Assembly: GCA_045643465.1 (NCBI GenBank)
Contig: JAZUKV010000014.1
Span: 1 to 41,086, forward strand
DNA: 41,086 nucleotides
Direction: 5' to 3'
DNA from: CAG-492 sp045643465
GTDB lineage: Bacteria > Bacillota > Clostridia > TANB77 > CAG-508
Both the position numbers and the translations under genes were made by a program. This document shows, piece by piece, positions 21,812 to 30,854 of this stretch; the first letter of the stretch is position 1; every line of letters starts with the position of its first letter. Below the pieces are notes generated by a model. It was not told the origin of the DNA. It was given only the letters and a program-made list of their open reading frames with translations, and did no database searches.

Positions 21812-24559
21812 CTATCGGCCACAACAATTTTTATATTTCTTACCTGAGCCACATGGACATGGATCATTTCTTCCAACTTTAGGCTCCTCGTTAACTACTG
21901 TTTTGTTAAGTCCACCCTCTTTTGGTTTTACAGTTCCATCAACTAAGTTGATAGCAGCATCTTCAAGTCCTGCACCTGTAATTTCAGCAGTTTCTGCTCT
22001 CTTAACATTTTCTTCTTTCTTTTGGATGTTTAGCATAATTTTAGCTACATCATCTTTTAAGTCTTCAATCATGCTATCAAACATATCTGCACCTTCAAGT
22101 CTATATTGAACAACTGGATCTTTTTGAGCATATGCACGTAATCCTATACCATTTTTAAGTTCATCCATATCGTCAATATGATCCATCCATTTTTGATCAA
22201 CAACTTTTAAGATAACAACTCTTTCAAGCTCTCTCATATTTTCACTACCGAATTCATTTTCTTTAGCTTCATATATTTTATGAGCTTTTTCTTTAACTTC
22301 ATTTATAACATCTTCAACAGAAGCATTTTCTTTCTTTAAAGATTTAATATCAGTAATTCCGAAAGTAGTTTCGATATCTTGTATTAATGATTCAGAATTT
22401 GCAAGTTCTTCTTCTGCAACATAGCTTTCTACCATTCTTTCAATAGAATCATCAATCATATTCATTGCATTGCTTCTTAAATCTTCACCGTCAAGAACTT
22501 GTTTTCTTTGAGCATAGATTATTTCTCTTTGAGAGTTCATAACATCATCATATTGAAGAACGTGCTTTCTAATGCTAAAGTTCTTTCCTTCAACTTTCTT
22601 TTGAGCTCTTTCAACAGCTTTTGAAATCATTCCAGAATTGATTGGCATATCTTCATCAGCATCTAATCTCTCATAAACTGCAATTATTCTATCTCCACCG
22701 AAAATCTTCATTAAATCATCATCTAATGCAATATAGAATCTTGATTCACCTGGATCTCCTTGACGTCCTGAACGTCCACGTAACTGGTTATCAATACGTC
22801 TTGACTCATGTCTTTCAGTACCAATTATTTTTAAGCCTCCAGCTTCAATAACTTTCTCTTTTTCAGCTTTGATTTTTTCTTCAAATTTATCCTTTAATTC
22901 TTTATAATGAGCTCTCTCTTTCTTGATTTGCTCATCATCTGTCTCATAAAATGTTGTAGCTTCTTCAACTTGCTCTGGTGTATATTTTTCCATTCTTAAT
23001 TGTTGTTTAGCTAAATATTCACTGTTCCCTCCAAGCATAATATCAGTACCACGACCTGCCATGTTAGTAGCAATTGTAACAGCACCATATTTACCAGCTT
23101 GAGCTATAATTTCAGCTTCTTTTTCATGTTGTTTAGCATTCAATACTTCATGTTTAATTCCTTCTTTTTGAAGCATTTTGCTTAATTTCTCTGATTTTTC
23201 AATTGAAACTGTACCAATAAGAACTGGTTGTCCTTTGGCATGACTTTCTTTAACTTCATTAACTACTGCTCTAAACTTAGCGGCTTCATTCTTATATATA
23301 ACGTCGTTATTATCTATTCTTATCATAGGTTTGTTTGTTGGAATTTCGATAACATCTAATTTATATATTTCTTGGAATTCAGCATCTTCAGTTTTAGCAG
23401 TACCTGTCATTCCTGATAATTTTTCATACATTCTGAAATAATTTTGGAATGTAATTGTAGCTAATGTTTTTGATTCGTCAGCAATCTTAACATGCTCTTT
23501 GGCTTCAATAGCTTGATGTAATCCATTATTGTATCTTCTTCCATACATAATACGTCCTGTAAATTCATCTACTATTAGAACTTCTCCATTTTTTACGATA
23601 TAGTCTATATCTTTTTTCATAATTCCATGTGCTTTAAGAGCTTGGTTAACATTATGAACTAATTCTGAATTCTCTAAATCATTAAAGTTTTCTAATCCGA
23701 ATTCTTCTTCAGCTTTTTTAATACCTTTATCAGTTAATGAAGCAGATTTTGCTTTTAAATCTACGATATAGTCATAATTTTCATTATCTTCAGCTTGCTC
23801 TAAATTCTTTACATCTTCTTCTACAATAACTTTTGGTGTTAATTTTCTAACAAAAGAATCTGCTTTAGAATATAAGTTGGATGATTTATTTGCTCTACCT
23901 GATATAATAAGTGGTGTACGAGCCTCATCAATTAAAATACTATCAATCTCATCTACGATTGCATATTTTAATTTTCTTTGAACTAATTGCTCTTTATATA
24001 TAACCATATTATCTCTTAGATAATCGAATCCATATTCATTATTTGTACCATATGTTACATCACAATCATATGCTGCCTTCTTTTCATTTGGTTTCATATC
24101 ATTAACTATAATACCAACTGATAAACCTAGGAATTTATATAAATTTCCCATCATTTCTCCTTGATATTTAGCTAAGTAATCATTTACAGTAATTACATGA
24201 ACACCTTCTCCTGTTAACGCATTTAAATATGCAGGAAGTGTTGCAACTAAAGTTTTACCTTCACCTGTTTTCATCTCGGCAATTCTACCTTGGTGTAATA
24301 TAATACCACCTATTAATTGTACATCGAATGGTCTCATTCCTAATACTCTGACAGATGCTTCTCTTACTACTGCAAATGCCTCTGGTAAAATATCATCAAG
24401 TGTTTCTCCATTACTTAATCTTTTTTTGAATTCGTTTGTTTTTGCACATAATTCTGAATCACTTAATTTTTTCATAGAGTCTTCTAGTGCATTTATTTGC
24501 TCTACTAGTGGCATAACTCTTTTAACTTCTTTTTCACTATATGTTTTGAATAAACCCAT
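21812..24559 (-). CDS. secA: Preprotein translocase ATPase SecA
   Basis: A 915-aa motor of the Sec export pathway, pushing preproteins through SecYEG. Walker A EMKTGEGKTLVATLPAYL is near residue 95, Walker B region DEIDSILIDEARTPLIISG near 200, GRGTDIMLGG near 495, and the GRSGRQGDPGESRF motif near 610, followed by scaffold and wing domains. The C-terminal linker ends in the intact SEC-C zinc motif CPCGSGKKYKNCCGR. An upstream in-frame ATG adds 12 residues, but AAAAGGAG precedes the ATG of MGLFKTYSEKEV at 24557-24559. prfB, often the next gene, lies 8 kb downstream across an accessory block. Confidence 0.97.
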   Translation of the reverse strand: MGLFKTYSEKEVKRVMPLVEQINALEDSMKKLSDSELCAKTNEFKKRLSNGETLDDILPEAFAVVREASVRVLGMRPFDVQLIGGIILHQGRIAEMKTGEGKTLVATLPAYLNALTGEGVHVITVNDYLAKYQGEMMGNLYKFLGLSVGIIVNDMKPNEKKAAYDCDVTYGTNNEYGFDYLRDNMVIYKEQLVQRKLKYAIVDEIDSILIDEARTPLIISGRANKSSNLYSKADSFVRKLTPKVIVEEDVKNLEQAEDNENYDYIVDLKAKSASLTDKGIKKAEEEFGLENFNDLENSELVHNVNQALKAHGIMKKDIDYIVKNGEVLIVDEFTGRIMYGRRYNNGLHQAIEAKEHVKIADESKTLATITFQNYFRMYEKLSGMTGTAKTEDAEFQEIYKLDVIEIPTNKPMIRIDNNDVIYKNEAAKFRAVVNEVKESHAKGQPVLIGTVSIEKSEKLSKMLQKEGIKHEVLNAKQHEKEAEIIAQAGKYGAVTIATNMAGRGTDIMLGGNSEYLAKQQLRMEKYTPEQVEEATTFYETDDEQIKKERAHYKELKDKFEEKIKAEKEKVIEAGGLKIIGTERHESRRIDNQLRGRSGRQGDPGESRFYIALDDDLMKIFGGDRIIAVYERLDADEDMPINSGMISKAVERAQKKVEGKNFSIRKHVLQYDDVMNSQREIIYAQRKQVLDGEDLRSNAMNMIDDSIERMVESYVAEEELANSESLIQDIETTFGITDIKSLKKENASVEDVINEVKEKAHKIYEAKENEFGSENMRELERVVILKVVDQKWMDHIDDMDELKNGIGLRAYAQKDPVVQYRLEGADMFDSMIEDLKDDVAKIMLNIQKKEENVKRAETAEITGAGLEDAAINLVDGTVKPKEGGLNKTVVNEEPKVGRNDPCPCGSGKKYKNCCGR

Positions 24560-24706
24560 TATAAATTCTCCTTTTCTATCTTGTGTATCTTTCAAATTTA
24601 TCTTTCAGTACTATATCACTAAAAATTTAATTTAGCAATAAAAATCATATTTTTTTTTATATAATAATAAAATTATAAAAATATATTTTACAGAAAGAAG
24701 GCTATT

Positions 24707-25255
24707 ATGTTTATTTTTAATGTAAATTTAAATAAATCCAAATATACAAAATTTGTTATGTATGCTTTTATAATAATTATTATTTCTCTTATATTCTTAT
24801 TTAGATATTTATTGAATACTAAAACAACATATGTAAATGATTCTATTAATCCTAGTGAAATCTCTGAAATCACTCCAGAAAATTATACTAGCATTTTAAA
24901 AACTACTACAGATAATTTAGATATGTATGTTGGTCAAAAAATTAAATTTACTGGATTCGTGCATAGACTTTATGATTTTAATAATAATCAATTTGTTCTA
25001 GGTAGAGAAATGATTTACAATCAAACTTCTGATAATACAGCCGAGGCAGTTATCGTAGGATTCTTATGCGAATATGAAAATGCTTCTTCCTATGCTCAAG
25101 GCACTTGGGTTGAAATTGAAGGGGTCATCTCAAAAGGATTTTATCATTCAGAAATTCCTGTAATAAAAGTAACTAGCTTTAAGAAGAGCCAATGCCCTAG
25201 TAATCCTTTTGTTAATCCTCCAGATGATAACTTTTTACCTACTAGTACTTTATAA
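24707..25255 (+). CDS. Membrane-anchored DUF1980/YcgQ-like protein
   Basis: A 182-aa protein with a basic N terminus, one membrane anchor at about residues 16-36, and an extracytoplasmic OB-like domain from about 60. The YVGQKIKFTGFVHRLYDF section, QFVLGREMI, VGFLCEYENAS and TWVEIEGVI match the C-terminal half of the DUF1980 (TIGR03943, YcgQ-like) family as I recall it. The partner permease (YcgR-like) is not adjacent. AGAAGG precedes the ATG. It is a single plus-strand gene ending in a strong terminator shared with the ytvI-type gene opposite. Confidence 0.72.
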   Translation: MFIFNVNLNKSKYTKFVMYAFIIIIISLIFLFRYLLNTKTTYVNDSINPSEISEITPENYTSILKTTTDNLDMYVGQKIKFTGFVHRLYDFNNNQFVLGREMIYNQTSDNTAEAVIVGFLCEYENASSYAQGTWVEIEGVISKGFYHSEIPVIKVTSFKKSQCPSNPFVNPPDDNFLPTSTL

Positions 25256-25281
25256 AAAGGGAGTTGCTCTCCCTTTTTATT
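25254..25281. terminator. Bidirectional terminator
   Basis: AAAAAGGGAG pairs with CTCCCTTTTT around a five-base loop, between the convergent genes at 24707-25255 and 25277-26368; it overlaps the stop of each. Confidence 0.9.
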
Positions 25282-26368
25282 CTAACATTGATTTTACTAA
25301 TCCTTTATCTATCTTATTTTCAAATAGATTTTTTAATATTATTAATATAATTGGTCCTACGAATAATCCCCATACTCCACAAAATTTAAAACCTGTATAC
25401 ATAGCAACTAATGTAAATATTGGATGTATCCCTATTTGACCACTTACTATCTTAGGTTCAATTATCTGCCTTGTTACAGTCATTATTAGCCATAATATTA
25501 AAATTGCTATTCCTAAACTCCAGTTTCCCTTGCAGGAAGCTATTATTGCCCAAGGAATCATAACTGTTCCAGAGCCTAATATAGGCATTGCATCTACAAA
25601 GCCAATTCCTATTGCAGCTAGAAGCGGATATCTTATATTAAATCCAACTAATGAATATATATATAATCCAATTAGTGATATTATAAATGATACTCCTATT
25701 AAAATTAGTTGGGCTTTTAGATAACTTCCTAAAGATTTTGATATAGATTTTACGTGTACAGATATACTCCTTACCCAATTCCTTGGTAAATGATGCTCTA
25801 ATTGATCAATCATGTAAATCTTATCAGTACTAATAAAATATAATGATATTATAGTTATTACTATATAAAATCCTAATGTCGGTAATGCAGTTAATTTTTC
25901 TAAAGTTCCAGTTAAAAATTTTTTTGCTATTTCTGATACATTAACTACTAAACTTTGAGTCGAATTAGTTATTATATTATTTATCTGATCTGAAAATTGC
26001 AACTTACTAAAATTAATTTTTGATGTTTTCTCCATTACAAAATTATAAATTATATTTGCATATTCATTAATATTTTTCAATAAGTTTGATGATTCGGATA
26101 TTAGTGTTACAATTCCCCAAACTAGCAACCCTATTATAATAGCTAGTACAACTATTAGAATTAGCAATGCACTGGTTTTTCTTTTAAAATTGAATTTATT
26201 CATTATTAATTTTATAAGCGGCTCTATTAGTAAATATAAAATAAAAGCTATTACAAATGGCATATAAAATACTGCTAGCTTTAACCCTATACATATTAAT
26301 ACTATAGATAAAATAAATAAAATTGTTTTTATTATAACTTTTTTTACATCTTTTTTTCTCATATACAT
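25277..26368 (-). CDS. AI-2E family transporter, YtvI-like
   Basis: A 363-aa polytopic membrane protein of the AI-2E/PerM family. Hydrophobic spans occur at about 10-50 and 66-90, then a soluble amphipathic section (about 95-150), then five or more spans to the C terminus. The conserved GIGFVDAMPILGSGTVMIPWA (about 260-280) and PKIVSGQIGIHPIFTLVAMY (about 315-335) are typical. The overall shape fits the sporulation permease YtvI of spore formers, but the family also includes general export permeases, so the sporulation role is an inference. It is followed by a shared terminator. Confidence 0.84.
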   Translation of the reverse strand: MYMRKKDVKKVIIKTILFILSIVLICIGLKLAVFYMPFVIAFILYLLIEPLIKLIMNKFNFKRKTSALLILIVVLAIIIGLLVWGIVTLISESSNLLKNINEYANIIYNFVMEKTSKINFSKLQFSDQINNIITNSTQSLVVNVSEIAKKFLTGTLEKLTALPTLGFYIVITIISLYFISTDKIYMIDQLEHHLPRNWVRSISVHVKSISKSLGSYLKAQLILIGVSFIISLIGLYIYSLVGFNIRYPLLAAIGIGFVDAMPILGSGTVMIPWAIIASCKGNWSLGIAILILWLIMTVTRQIIEPKIVSGQIGIHPIFTLVAMYTGFKFCGVWGLFVGPIILIILKNLFENKIDKGLVKSMLE

Positions 26369-26412
26369 ATGTACTCACCCATACTATTTTATGTAATAAC
26401 TGCAATTTTATT

Positions 26413-26446
26413 CAAAAAAATAAGGTGGTATATTTCCCACCTTATT
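26413..26446 (-). terminator. Terminator of the phosphodiester glycosidase gene
   Basis: AATAAGGTGG (26419-26428) pairs with CCACCTTATT (26437-26446), with a T run on the minus-strand side. It lies directly after the stop of the gene at 26452-27582. Confidence 0.88.
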
Positions 26447-26451
26447 ATATT

Positions 26452-27582
26452 TTACTTACTATTTTTACTTTTATCATTATCATCAAGCATTAATCCAAAT
26501 GCTGTTGCAACTGGTCTAGTTTTATGAACACCATCACTGTTTATTGGATCATTCAATATTTTATAATTTTCTACTAATACACTAGAAGTTCCTCCGTCTA
26601 ATGCTGCTGCATTTACTGCTCCATACTTTTGCATAAGCTCTATTAATTGATTCATAGTAGCCCCTGCTTTTCCAACTCTTCTACCATCTATAACTAAGAA
26701 AATTATTACTCCATCTTCTCTTTGTCCAATTGCAGTTCTTGGAGCTGTTCCCCAACCACCATTACCAACAACTTTAGAAGCTTGGCCATTTACTATTAAA
26801 AATGGTCCTGTAGTAACAGCATCTCTTATTTTCATTTTTTCAGCTTGAGCTGCAGTTAGTTTTCCAACAATTAGATTATTATTTTCATCAAAACCTACTA
26901 ATCCACCTTCACCAGTATATACCTTATTTGTAACAACTTTTCCATTTGCAATAGTTATACCTTGTGGTGTTCCTCCAGTTCTATCTTCTTTTAAATCAAT
27001 AAAAAATCCTCCGTTTACTGCTAACACAGCTTTATTCTTTTCTGCCATTTTAGTTACATATTGGCCTGATTTATTTAGGTTTTCTGTTACCATTGTATGT
27101 ATTTTTGATGGATCATATACAAATGCTGCATATCCTGTAAATGATTTTCCACTTATTTCTACAATTTTATATTCTGGATGTGCAGGATCCCTTTCTAGAA
27201 CTTGCCTATCATATTCATCTTTATATGTAACAACTTGATTTGAACTTGCTGCTTTTCCATTTATTAAACTGGTATCTGTAATATCTTGTACTTCTACCAT
27301 TTTATTATTATCTAAAACTTCTGCTATAGTTTCTGAACTATAAAACCATGTAGCTAAATATTGATGCGTCATTGTTGTCATTGCTGTTGTAATGTACCAC
27401 TCTCTAAATCCTTTATATGGTCCATACATTAAAAATAATACTGCTATTGATCCTAATATTATACAGTTTGCCATAAAAGTACAAAACTTTGCAAAAAAAG
27501 ATTTTTTAACTTTTATATTTTTTTCGCCTTTTAATATTTGGCTTTTTGTTTTTTGCTCTTTTTCTTTTACTAGTAAACTCAT
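26452..27582 (-). CDS. Phosphodiester glycosidase (NAGPA-domain) protein, membrane-anchored
   Basis: A 376-aa protein with a basic cytoplasmic start, one anchor at about 35-52, a linker, and an extracellular NAGPA/DUF2233 domain from about 145. Visible motifs are AVNGGFFIDL near 190, TGGTPQGITIANGKVV near 202, TGPFLIVNGQ near 260, APRTAIGQREDGVIIFLVIDGR near 285, and the closing AALDGGTSSVL near 335. The family cleaves phosphodiester-linked sugars; in Gram-positives it is often found with exopolysaccharide or teichoic acid genes, but no such genes are adjacent here. AAAGGAA precedes the ATG. Confidence 0.88.
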   Translation of the reverse strand: MSLLVKEKEQKTKSQILKGEKNIKVKKSFFAKFCTFMANCIILGSIAVLFLMYGPYKGFREWYITTAMTTMTHQYLATWFYSSETIAEVLDNNKMVEVQDITDTSLINGKAASSNQVVTYKDEYDRQVLERDPAHPEYKIVEISGKSFTGYAAFVYDPSKIHTMVTENLNKSGQYVTKMAEKNKAVLAVNGGFFIDLKEDRTGGTPQGITIANGKVVTNKVYTGEGGLVGFDENNNLIVGKLTAAQAEKMKIRDAVTTGPFLIVNGQASKVVGNGGWGTAPRTAIGQREDGVIIFLVIDGRRVGKAGATMNQLIELMQKYGAVNAAALDGGTSSVLVENYKILNDPINSDGVHKTRPVATAFGLMLDDNDKSKNSK

Positions 27583-27728
27583 TTGTAATTCCTTTCTATT
27601 TATAATTAATTTATATGTTTAAATATTATTTTCGATAAAATCATAAATATTTTAACAAATATACATATATTAATCAATGCCTTCTATAAAAAAATATTCA
27701 ATTTCTTTATTTTTTCGACATTATTTTT

Positions 27729-27770
27729 AATAAAAGATGCAGTAATATAGGCATTTCTACATCTTTTATT
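27729..27770 (-). terminator. Long hairpin downstream of dpaB
   Basis: AATAAAAGATG (27729-27739) pairs with CATCTTTTATT (27760-27770) across a 20-base loop. It may end the dpaB transcript, although it lies about 100 bases after the stop and has a poor T run. Confidence 0.45.
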
Positions 27771-27831
27771 ACTTATTAAATTTTTAATTAATTTGTATAG
27801 AGTTGTTTGCACATATTAGTTTACATATTTT

Positions 27832-27857
27832 AAAAATAATCTCCGTGGTGTCAACTT
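27832..27857. repeat. Direct repeat left of dpaB
   Basis: A 26-base segment ending GTCAACTT that matches 28502-28527 with three transitions. The two copies flank the dpaB gene in the same orientation. Confidence 0.7.
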
Positions 27858-27870
27858 ATTCTGTATACCT

Positions 27871-28449
27871 TTATAGTAATATTGGTTGCAATTGACTTCT
27901 ATCTAATGCTTCTTCTAAAGTTTTAAGTATATATGTTTCATCAAATACTAATGATCTTGGTTTCGTGATTGGGTTATCCTGCCTAAAAGGCACTACATAG
28001 TAATTGTTTCTGTTTAATAGTTTACCTATATTCTCTGCTGAACCAGATAATCCATCATTTGTTGAAATAGCTATTACTACAGGATTTCCATTTCTCAAAT
28101 GTGACTTTGTTGCCATAGTGGCTGGAGTATCTGTTATTCCATTAGCAAGTTTTGCTATTGTATTTCCAGAGCAAGGTGCTATTAACATTATATCAGTCAT
28201 TCCTTTAGGACCTATTGGCTCTGCCCCCTGTATTGTATTAATAATTTTTTTGCCAGTTATGTTTTCAATTTGATCTATTATGTCTTTTGCCTTTCCAAAT
28301 TTTGTATCTAGCTCATAACTATTGTATGACATTATAGGAATAACATCAGCCCCCAATTTTACCAATTCCTTTATTTGTTTAATTACTTTTTCAAATGTAC
28401 AAAATGAACCAGTCATTATTACTCCTACTTTTTTGTTTTTTAAATCCAT
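27871..28449 (-). CDS. dpaB: Dipicolinate synthase subunit B
   Basis: A 192-aa flavoprotein-type subunit that, with DpaA, oxidises dihydrodipicolinate to dipicolinic acid in the mother cell for export to the spore. The N-terminal KKVGVIMTGSFCTFEKVI, the central DIMLIAPCSGNTIAKLANG (about 93-111), ATMATKSHLRNGNPVVIAIS and NYYVVPFRQDNPITKPRSLV at the end are the family hallmarks (also named SpoVFB). An upstream in-frame ATG adds five residues; GAGGTGA precedes the ATG at 28447-28449, which I use. No dpaA lies beside it, although the two usually form an operon. It is flanked by a 26-base direct repeat. Confidence 0.93.
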   Translation of the reverse strand: MDLKNKKVGVIMTGSFCTFEKVIKQIKELVKLGADVIPIMSYNSYELDTKFGKAKDIIDQIENITGKKIINTIQGAEPIGPKGMTDIMLIAPCSGNTIAKLANGITDTPATMATKSHLRNGNPVVIAISTNDGLSGSAENIGKLLNRNNYYVVPFRQDNPITKPRSLVFDETYILKTLEEALDRSQLQPILL

Positions 28450-28501
28450 AAAATCACCTCTCATTATTTTATGGTCTTATGTAAATTCTGTTACATAATT
28501 G

Positions 28502-28527
28502 AAAAATAATCTTTGTGGCGTCAACTT
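28502..28527. repeat. Direct repeat right of dpaB
   Basis: Second copy of the 26-base segment at 27832-27857, located just upstream of the dpaB start. Confidence 0.7.
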
Positions 28528-28550
28528 TTTATGTTTCTTTTATTGCTATA

Positions 28551-28581
28551 AAAAAACGAAGTATCCACTATACTTCGTTTT
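28551..28581 (-). terminator. Terminator of the AbiE-type operon
   Basis: AAAACGAAGTA pairs with TACTTCGTTTT around seven bases, with an A run that becomes a U run on the minus strand. The toxin stop codon lies in the loop. Confidence 0.88.
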
Positions 28582-29431
28582 CATCATTATCATCATATAT
28601 ATTTCCTATTATTCTAATACTATCTATTAAATCACTATACTCTATACCCTCTGCATAAAAATTATTTTTCTGATATCTTAGCCATTGATTTTGCATTGTT
28701 TCATCATCTTTAAGCTCTTCTAAAACATTTTTCCAATCTTTGATAATTTCTGTTGATTCCCTATGCTCTGCTGTATAATTTATAGCAACTCTTAATGTTT
28801 TTTTATTCACATTTTTATTTTGAGTTTTCCATAACATATATATATCATAAAAATCTCTTATTCTTGTTCCTAGCACTCCTCTTTTAATAATTGCTTCAAA
28901 CTTCTCTGATAATACTGTTTCAACATTATATGACCAAACATGAATTTTCCTATCTTCTAACATTAAGTCAAAACTATATTCAATTTCTCTGTATGTAATT
29001 TTATCCCCTGTTGTTACATCTATTTTCATTATTACAGGCATAGTATTTGAATATTTAGCTTCAAATGTCAATCGATATCCATTATAGTCGTCATTTTCTC
29101 TAATTTCTTCAACTTTATTAATCTTTAATGTAATGTCATCTTCTAGGTCTATTGCACATACTTCTTCCATTATATTTTTTACATTTTCTTCTGTTAGCTC
29201 AAAACCCTTTATTGTAGTATCAATATCCATAGTAGTTCTGCTATCTATTCCTAACATTGCAGAAATAAGCATTCCACCTTTTAATATAAAATTATCTTTA
29301 TATTTTGATACCGAAATCCTTTCTAATAATCTTTCTAACATATAAGTTTGCAAAACTGATTGTGCTGATACTTTATTTTTTTTTGCTATATTATTTATTG
29401 TGGCTTTTAAGCTCATTGGGTTCTTTTTCAA
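28568..29431 (-). CDS. AbiEii-type nucleotidyltransferase toxin
   Basis: A 287-aa nucleotidyltransferase of the AbiEii/AbiGii family, the toxin of type IV-style abortive infection systems. The transferase motif is LKGGMLISAMLG (GG at 52-53) followed by the metal pair in TMDIDTTIKG (Asp69, Asp71); EKFEAIIKRG and RIRDFYDIYML near 178-205 are the later conserved motifs. Related toxins modify RNA, with tRNA shown for some members. Its ATG overlaps the antitoxin stop by four bases (ATGA), so the two are translationally coupled. All catalytic motifs seem intact. Confidence 0.9.
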   Translation of the reverse strand: MKKNPMSLKATINNIAKKNKVSAQSVLQTYMLERLLERISVSKYKDNFILKGGMLISAMLGIDSRTTMDIDTTIKGFELTEENVKNIMEEVCAIDLEDDITLKINKVEEIRENDDYNGYRLTFEAKYSNTMPVIMKIDVTTGDKITYREIEYSFDLMLEDRKIHVWSYNVETVLSEKFEAIIKRGVLGTRIRDFYDIYMLWKTQNKNVNKKTLRVAINYTAEHRESTEIIKDWKNVLEELKDDETMQNQWLRYQKNNFYAEGIEYSDLIDSIRIIGNIYDDNDENEV

Positions 29432-30012
29432 TCTAATACCTCCATATATTGTTTCAATATTTTATCTATCTTTAATTTTTTAGCATATTTATATAATAAA
29501 TTCAAGTTCTTTTTTGGTAATTTAAAATATTCTTTCATTGCAGTATTAAAAATTTGTGGATCGATTTTATTTCTATCTCTAATTATATCGCATATAGTTC
29601 TTTCTAAATCATATATTCTGATTGTTGTTCCGTCTTCTAAATCCATTGTTGTTTCACCTAAAGAAAAATTTTCTGATTTCATATAATGTGATACTACTGA
29701 ATAATCTGTAACCCTAACAGTACTTGGAAACGTCATATCTAAATTATATGGTGTTCTATCTGTTAAATGATAAAAATATAATGCAGTATTATGTGAAAAT
29801 ATTCCTGATTTAAACCTTTCCCCTGTTATAAAAAATTCGTTAACATCTTTATCAGCTTTTACATATAACCCTTTTATTAATTTTATTAAAATTCCTTTTT
29901 CTTCCATTATTTTTAAATACTGTCTATGGATATTGTTAGCCTCTAAATCTTTTACTCTAAGGAACCCATTGTTTTGCTCTACTAAAGCTTCTATTTTTTC
30001 ATAATTATTCAT
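29428..30012 (-). CDS. AbiEi-type antitoxin and transcriptional repressor
   Basis: A 194-aa protein with an N-terminal winged helix (ALVEQNNGFLRVKDLEANNI) and the AbiEi C-terminal domain (YDLERTICDIIRDRNKID near 150-167). In studied AbiE systems this protein represses the operon and counters the toxin without binding it directly. In-frame upstream ATGs reach 30114, but a perfect AAAGGAGGTG precedes the ATG at 30010-30012, and the longer form would start upstream of the promoter -10. Confidence 0.9.
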   Translation of the reverse strand: MNNYEKIEALVEQNNGFLRVKDLEANNIHRQYLKIMEEKGILIKLIKGLYVKADKDVNEFFITGERFKSGIFSHNTALYFYHLTDRTPYNLDMTFPSTVRVTDYSVVSHYMKSENFSLGETTMDLEDGTTIRIYDLERTICDIIRDRNKIDPQIFNTAMKEYFKLPKKNLNLLYKYAKKLKIDKILKQYMEVLD

Positions 30013-30060
30013 AATATCACCTCCTTTAAAATTTTTTCTTTTTTTGACTTTCATATACAT

Positions 30061-30144
30061 ATTATATATCATATGTATGTTATTGTCAAGTTTTTTGTTG
30101 ACGGTCGTATACATTTCAATTGTTGTATGTATATAATTGTCAAT
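30061..30144 (-). promoter_or_regulatory. AbiE promoter with repeated operator-like sites
   Basis: On the minus strand, TTGACA (30084-30089) and TATAAT (30061-30066) are perfect and 17 bases apart, 50 bases before the antitoxin start. Half-sites containing GTATGT and ATTGTCAA occur both over the promoter (30074-30089) and upstream (30125-30144), with a related GTATACAT between. AbiEi proteins are known to bind inverted repeats at their own promoter; these are the likely sites. Confidence 0.75.
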
Positions 30145-30162
30145 TTTATTATATAAAAAATA

Positions 30163-30198
30163 AAAAAATACATCCTTTATAATTAAGATGTATTTTTT
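30163..30198 (-). terminator. Terminator of the rubrerythrin gene
   Basis: AAAAAATACATC pairs with GATGTATTTTTT around about 12 bases. It lies after the rubrerythrin stop and before the AbiE promoter. Confidence 0.85.
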
Positions 30199-30224
30199 GC
30201 TTTATTTATTGTTTCATTTAATTA

Positions 30225-30764
30225 TTAATAGTTTTCTGCTTTAATTTCAAAATAAGATTGAGGATGCTCACAAACTGGACAAACTGCAGGAGCTTCTTTT
30301 CCTATACAAATATGTCCACAGTTTCTGCATTTCCAAATTTTTTCTCCATCTTTGCTAAATACTAAATCACCTTCAACATTTTCTAATAATTTTCTATATC
30401 TTTCTTCATGCTCTTTTTCTATCTTTCCAACAGATTCAAATAGATATGCTATTCTATCAAATCCTTCTTCTTTTGCTGTTTTAGCAAATTCTGCATACAT
30501 ATCTGTCCATTCAAAATTCTCTCCATCTGCAGCATCTTTTAAATTTTGTGTTGTTGTTGGAACTTCTCCATCATGAAGTAATTTAAACCATATTTTTGCA
30601 TGCTCTTTTTCATTATCTGCTGTTTCTAAAAATAAAGCAGCAATTTGCTCATATCCTTCTTTTTTGGCTTTACTTGCATAATATGTATATTTGTTTCTAG
30701 CTTGAGACTCTCCTGCAAAAGCGGTCATTAAATTAGCCTCTGTTTTTGATCCTTTTAATTCCAT
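30225..30764 (-). CDS. rbr: Rubrerythrin
   Basis: A 179-aa non-haem iron peroxidase protecting anaerobes from hydrogen peroxide. The diiron four-helix bundle has its ligands in FAGESQARNKYTYYA (about 15-29), ETADNEKEHAK (about 47-57) and SVGKIEKEHEERY (about 110-122). The C-terminal rubredoxin-type iron site uses CRNCG and CPVCEHP. Length and order match classical rubrerythrin. It is a single-gene unit with AGGAGG before the ATG and its own terminator, and it suits an anaerobic lifestyle. Confidence 0.95.
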   Translation of the reverse strand: MELKGSKTEANLMTAFAGESQARNKYTYYASKAKKEGYEQIAALFLETADNEKEHAKIWFKLLHDGEVPTTTQNLKDAADGENFEWTDMYAEFAKTAKEEGFDRIAYLFESVGKIEKEHEERYRKLLENVEGDLVFSKDGEKIWKCRNCGHICIGKEAPAVCPVCEHPQSYFEIKAENY

Positions 30765-30854
30765 TCTTCATACCTCCTATTGTTTACTTGTAATGTTATA
30801 TCATCTTGACAATAAAAAATCAATAGTATAATTTTACTACTTATATCATTTTAT

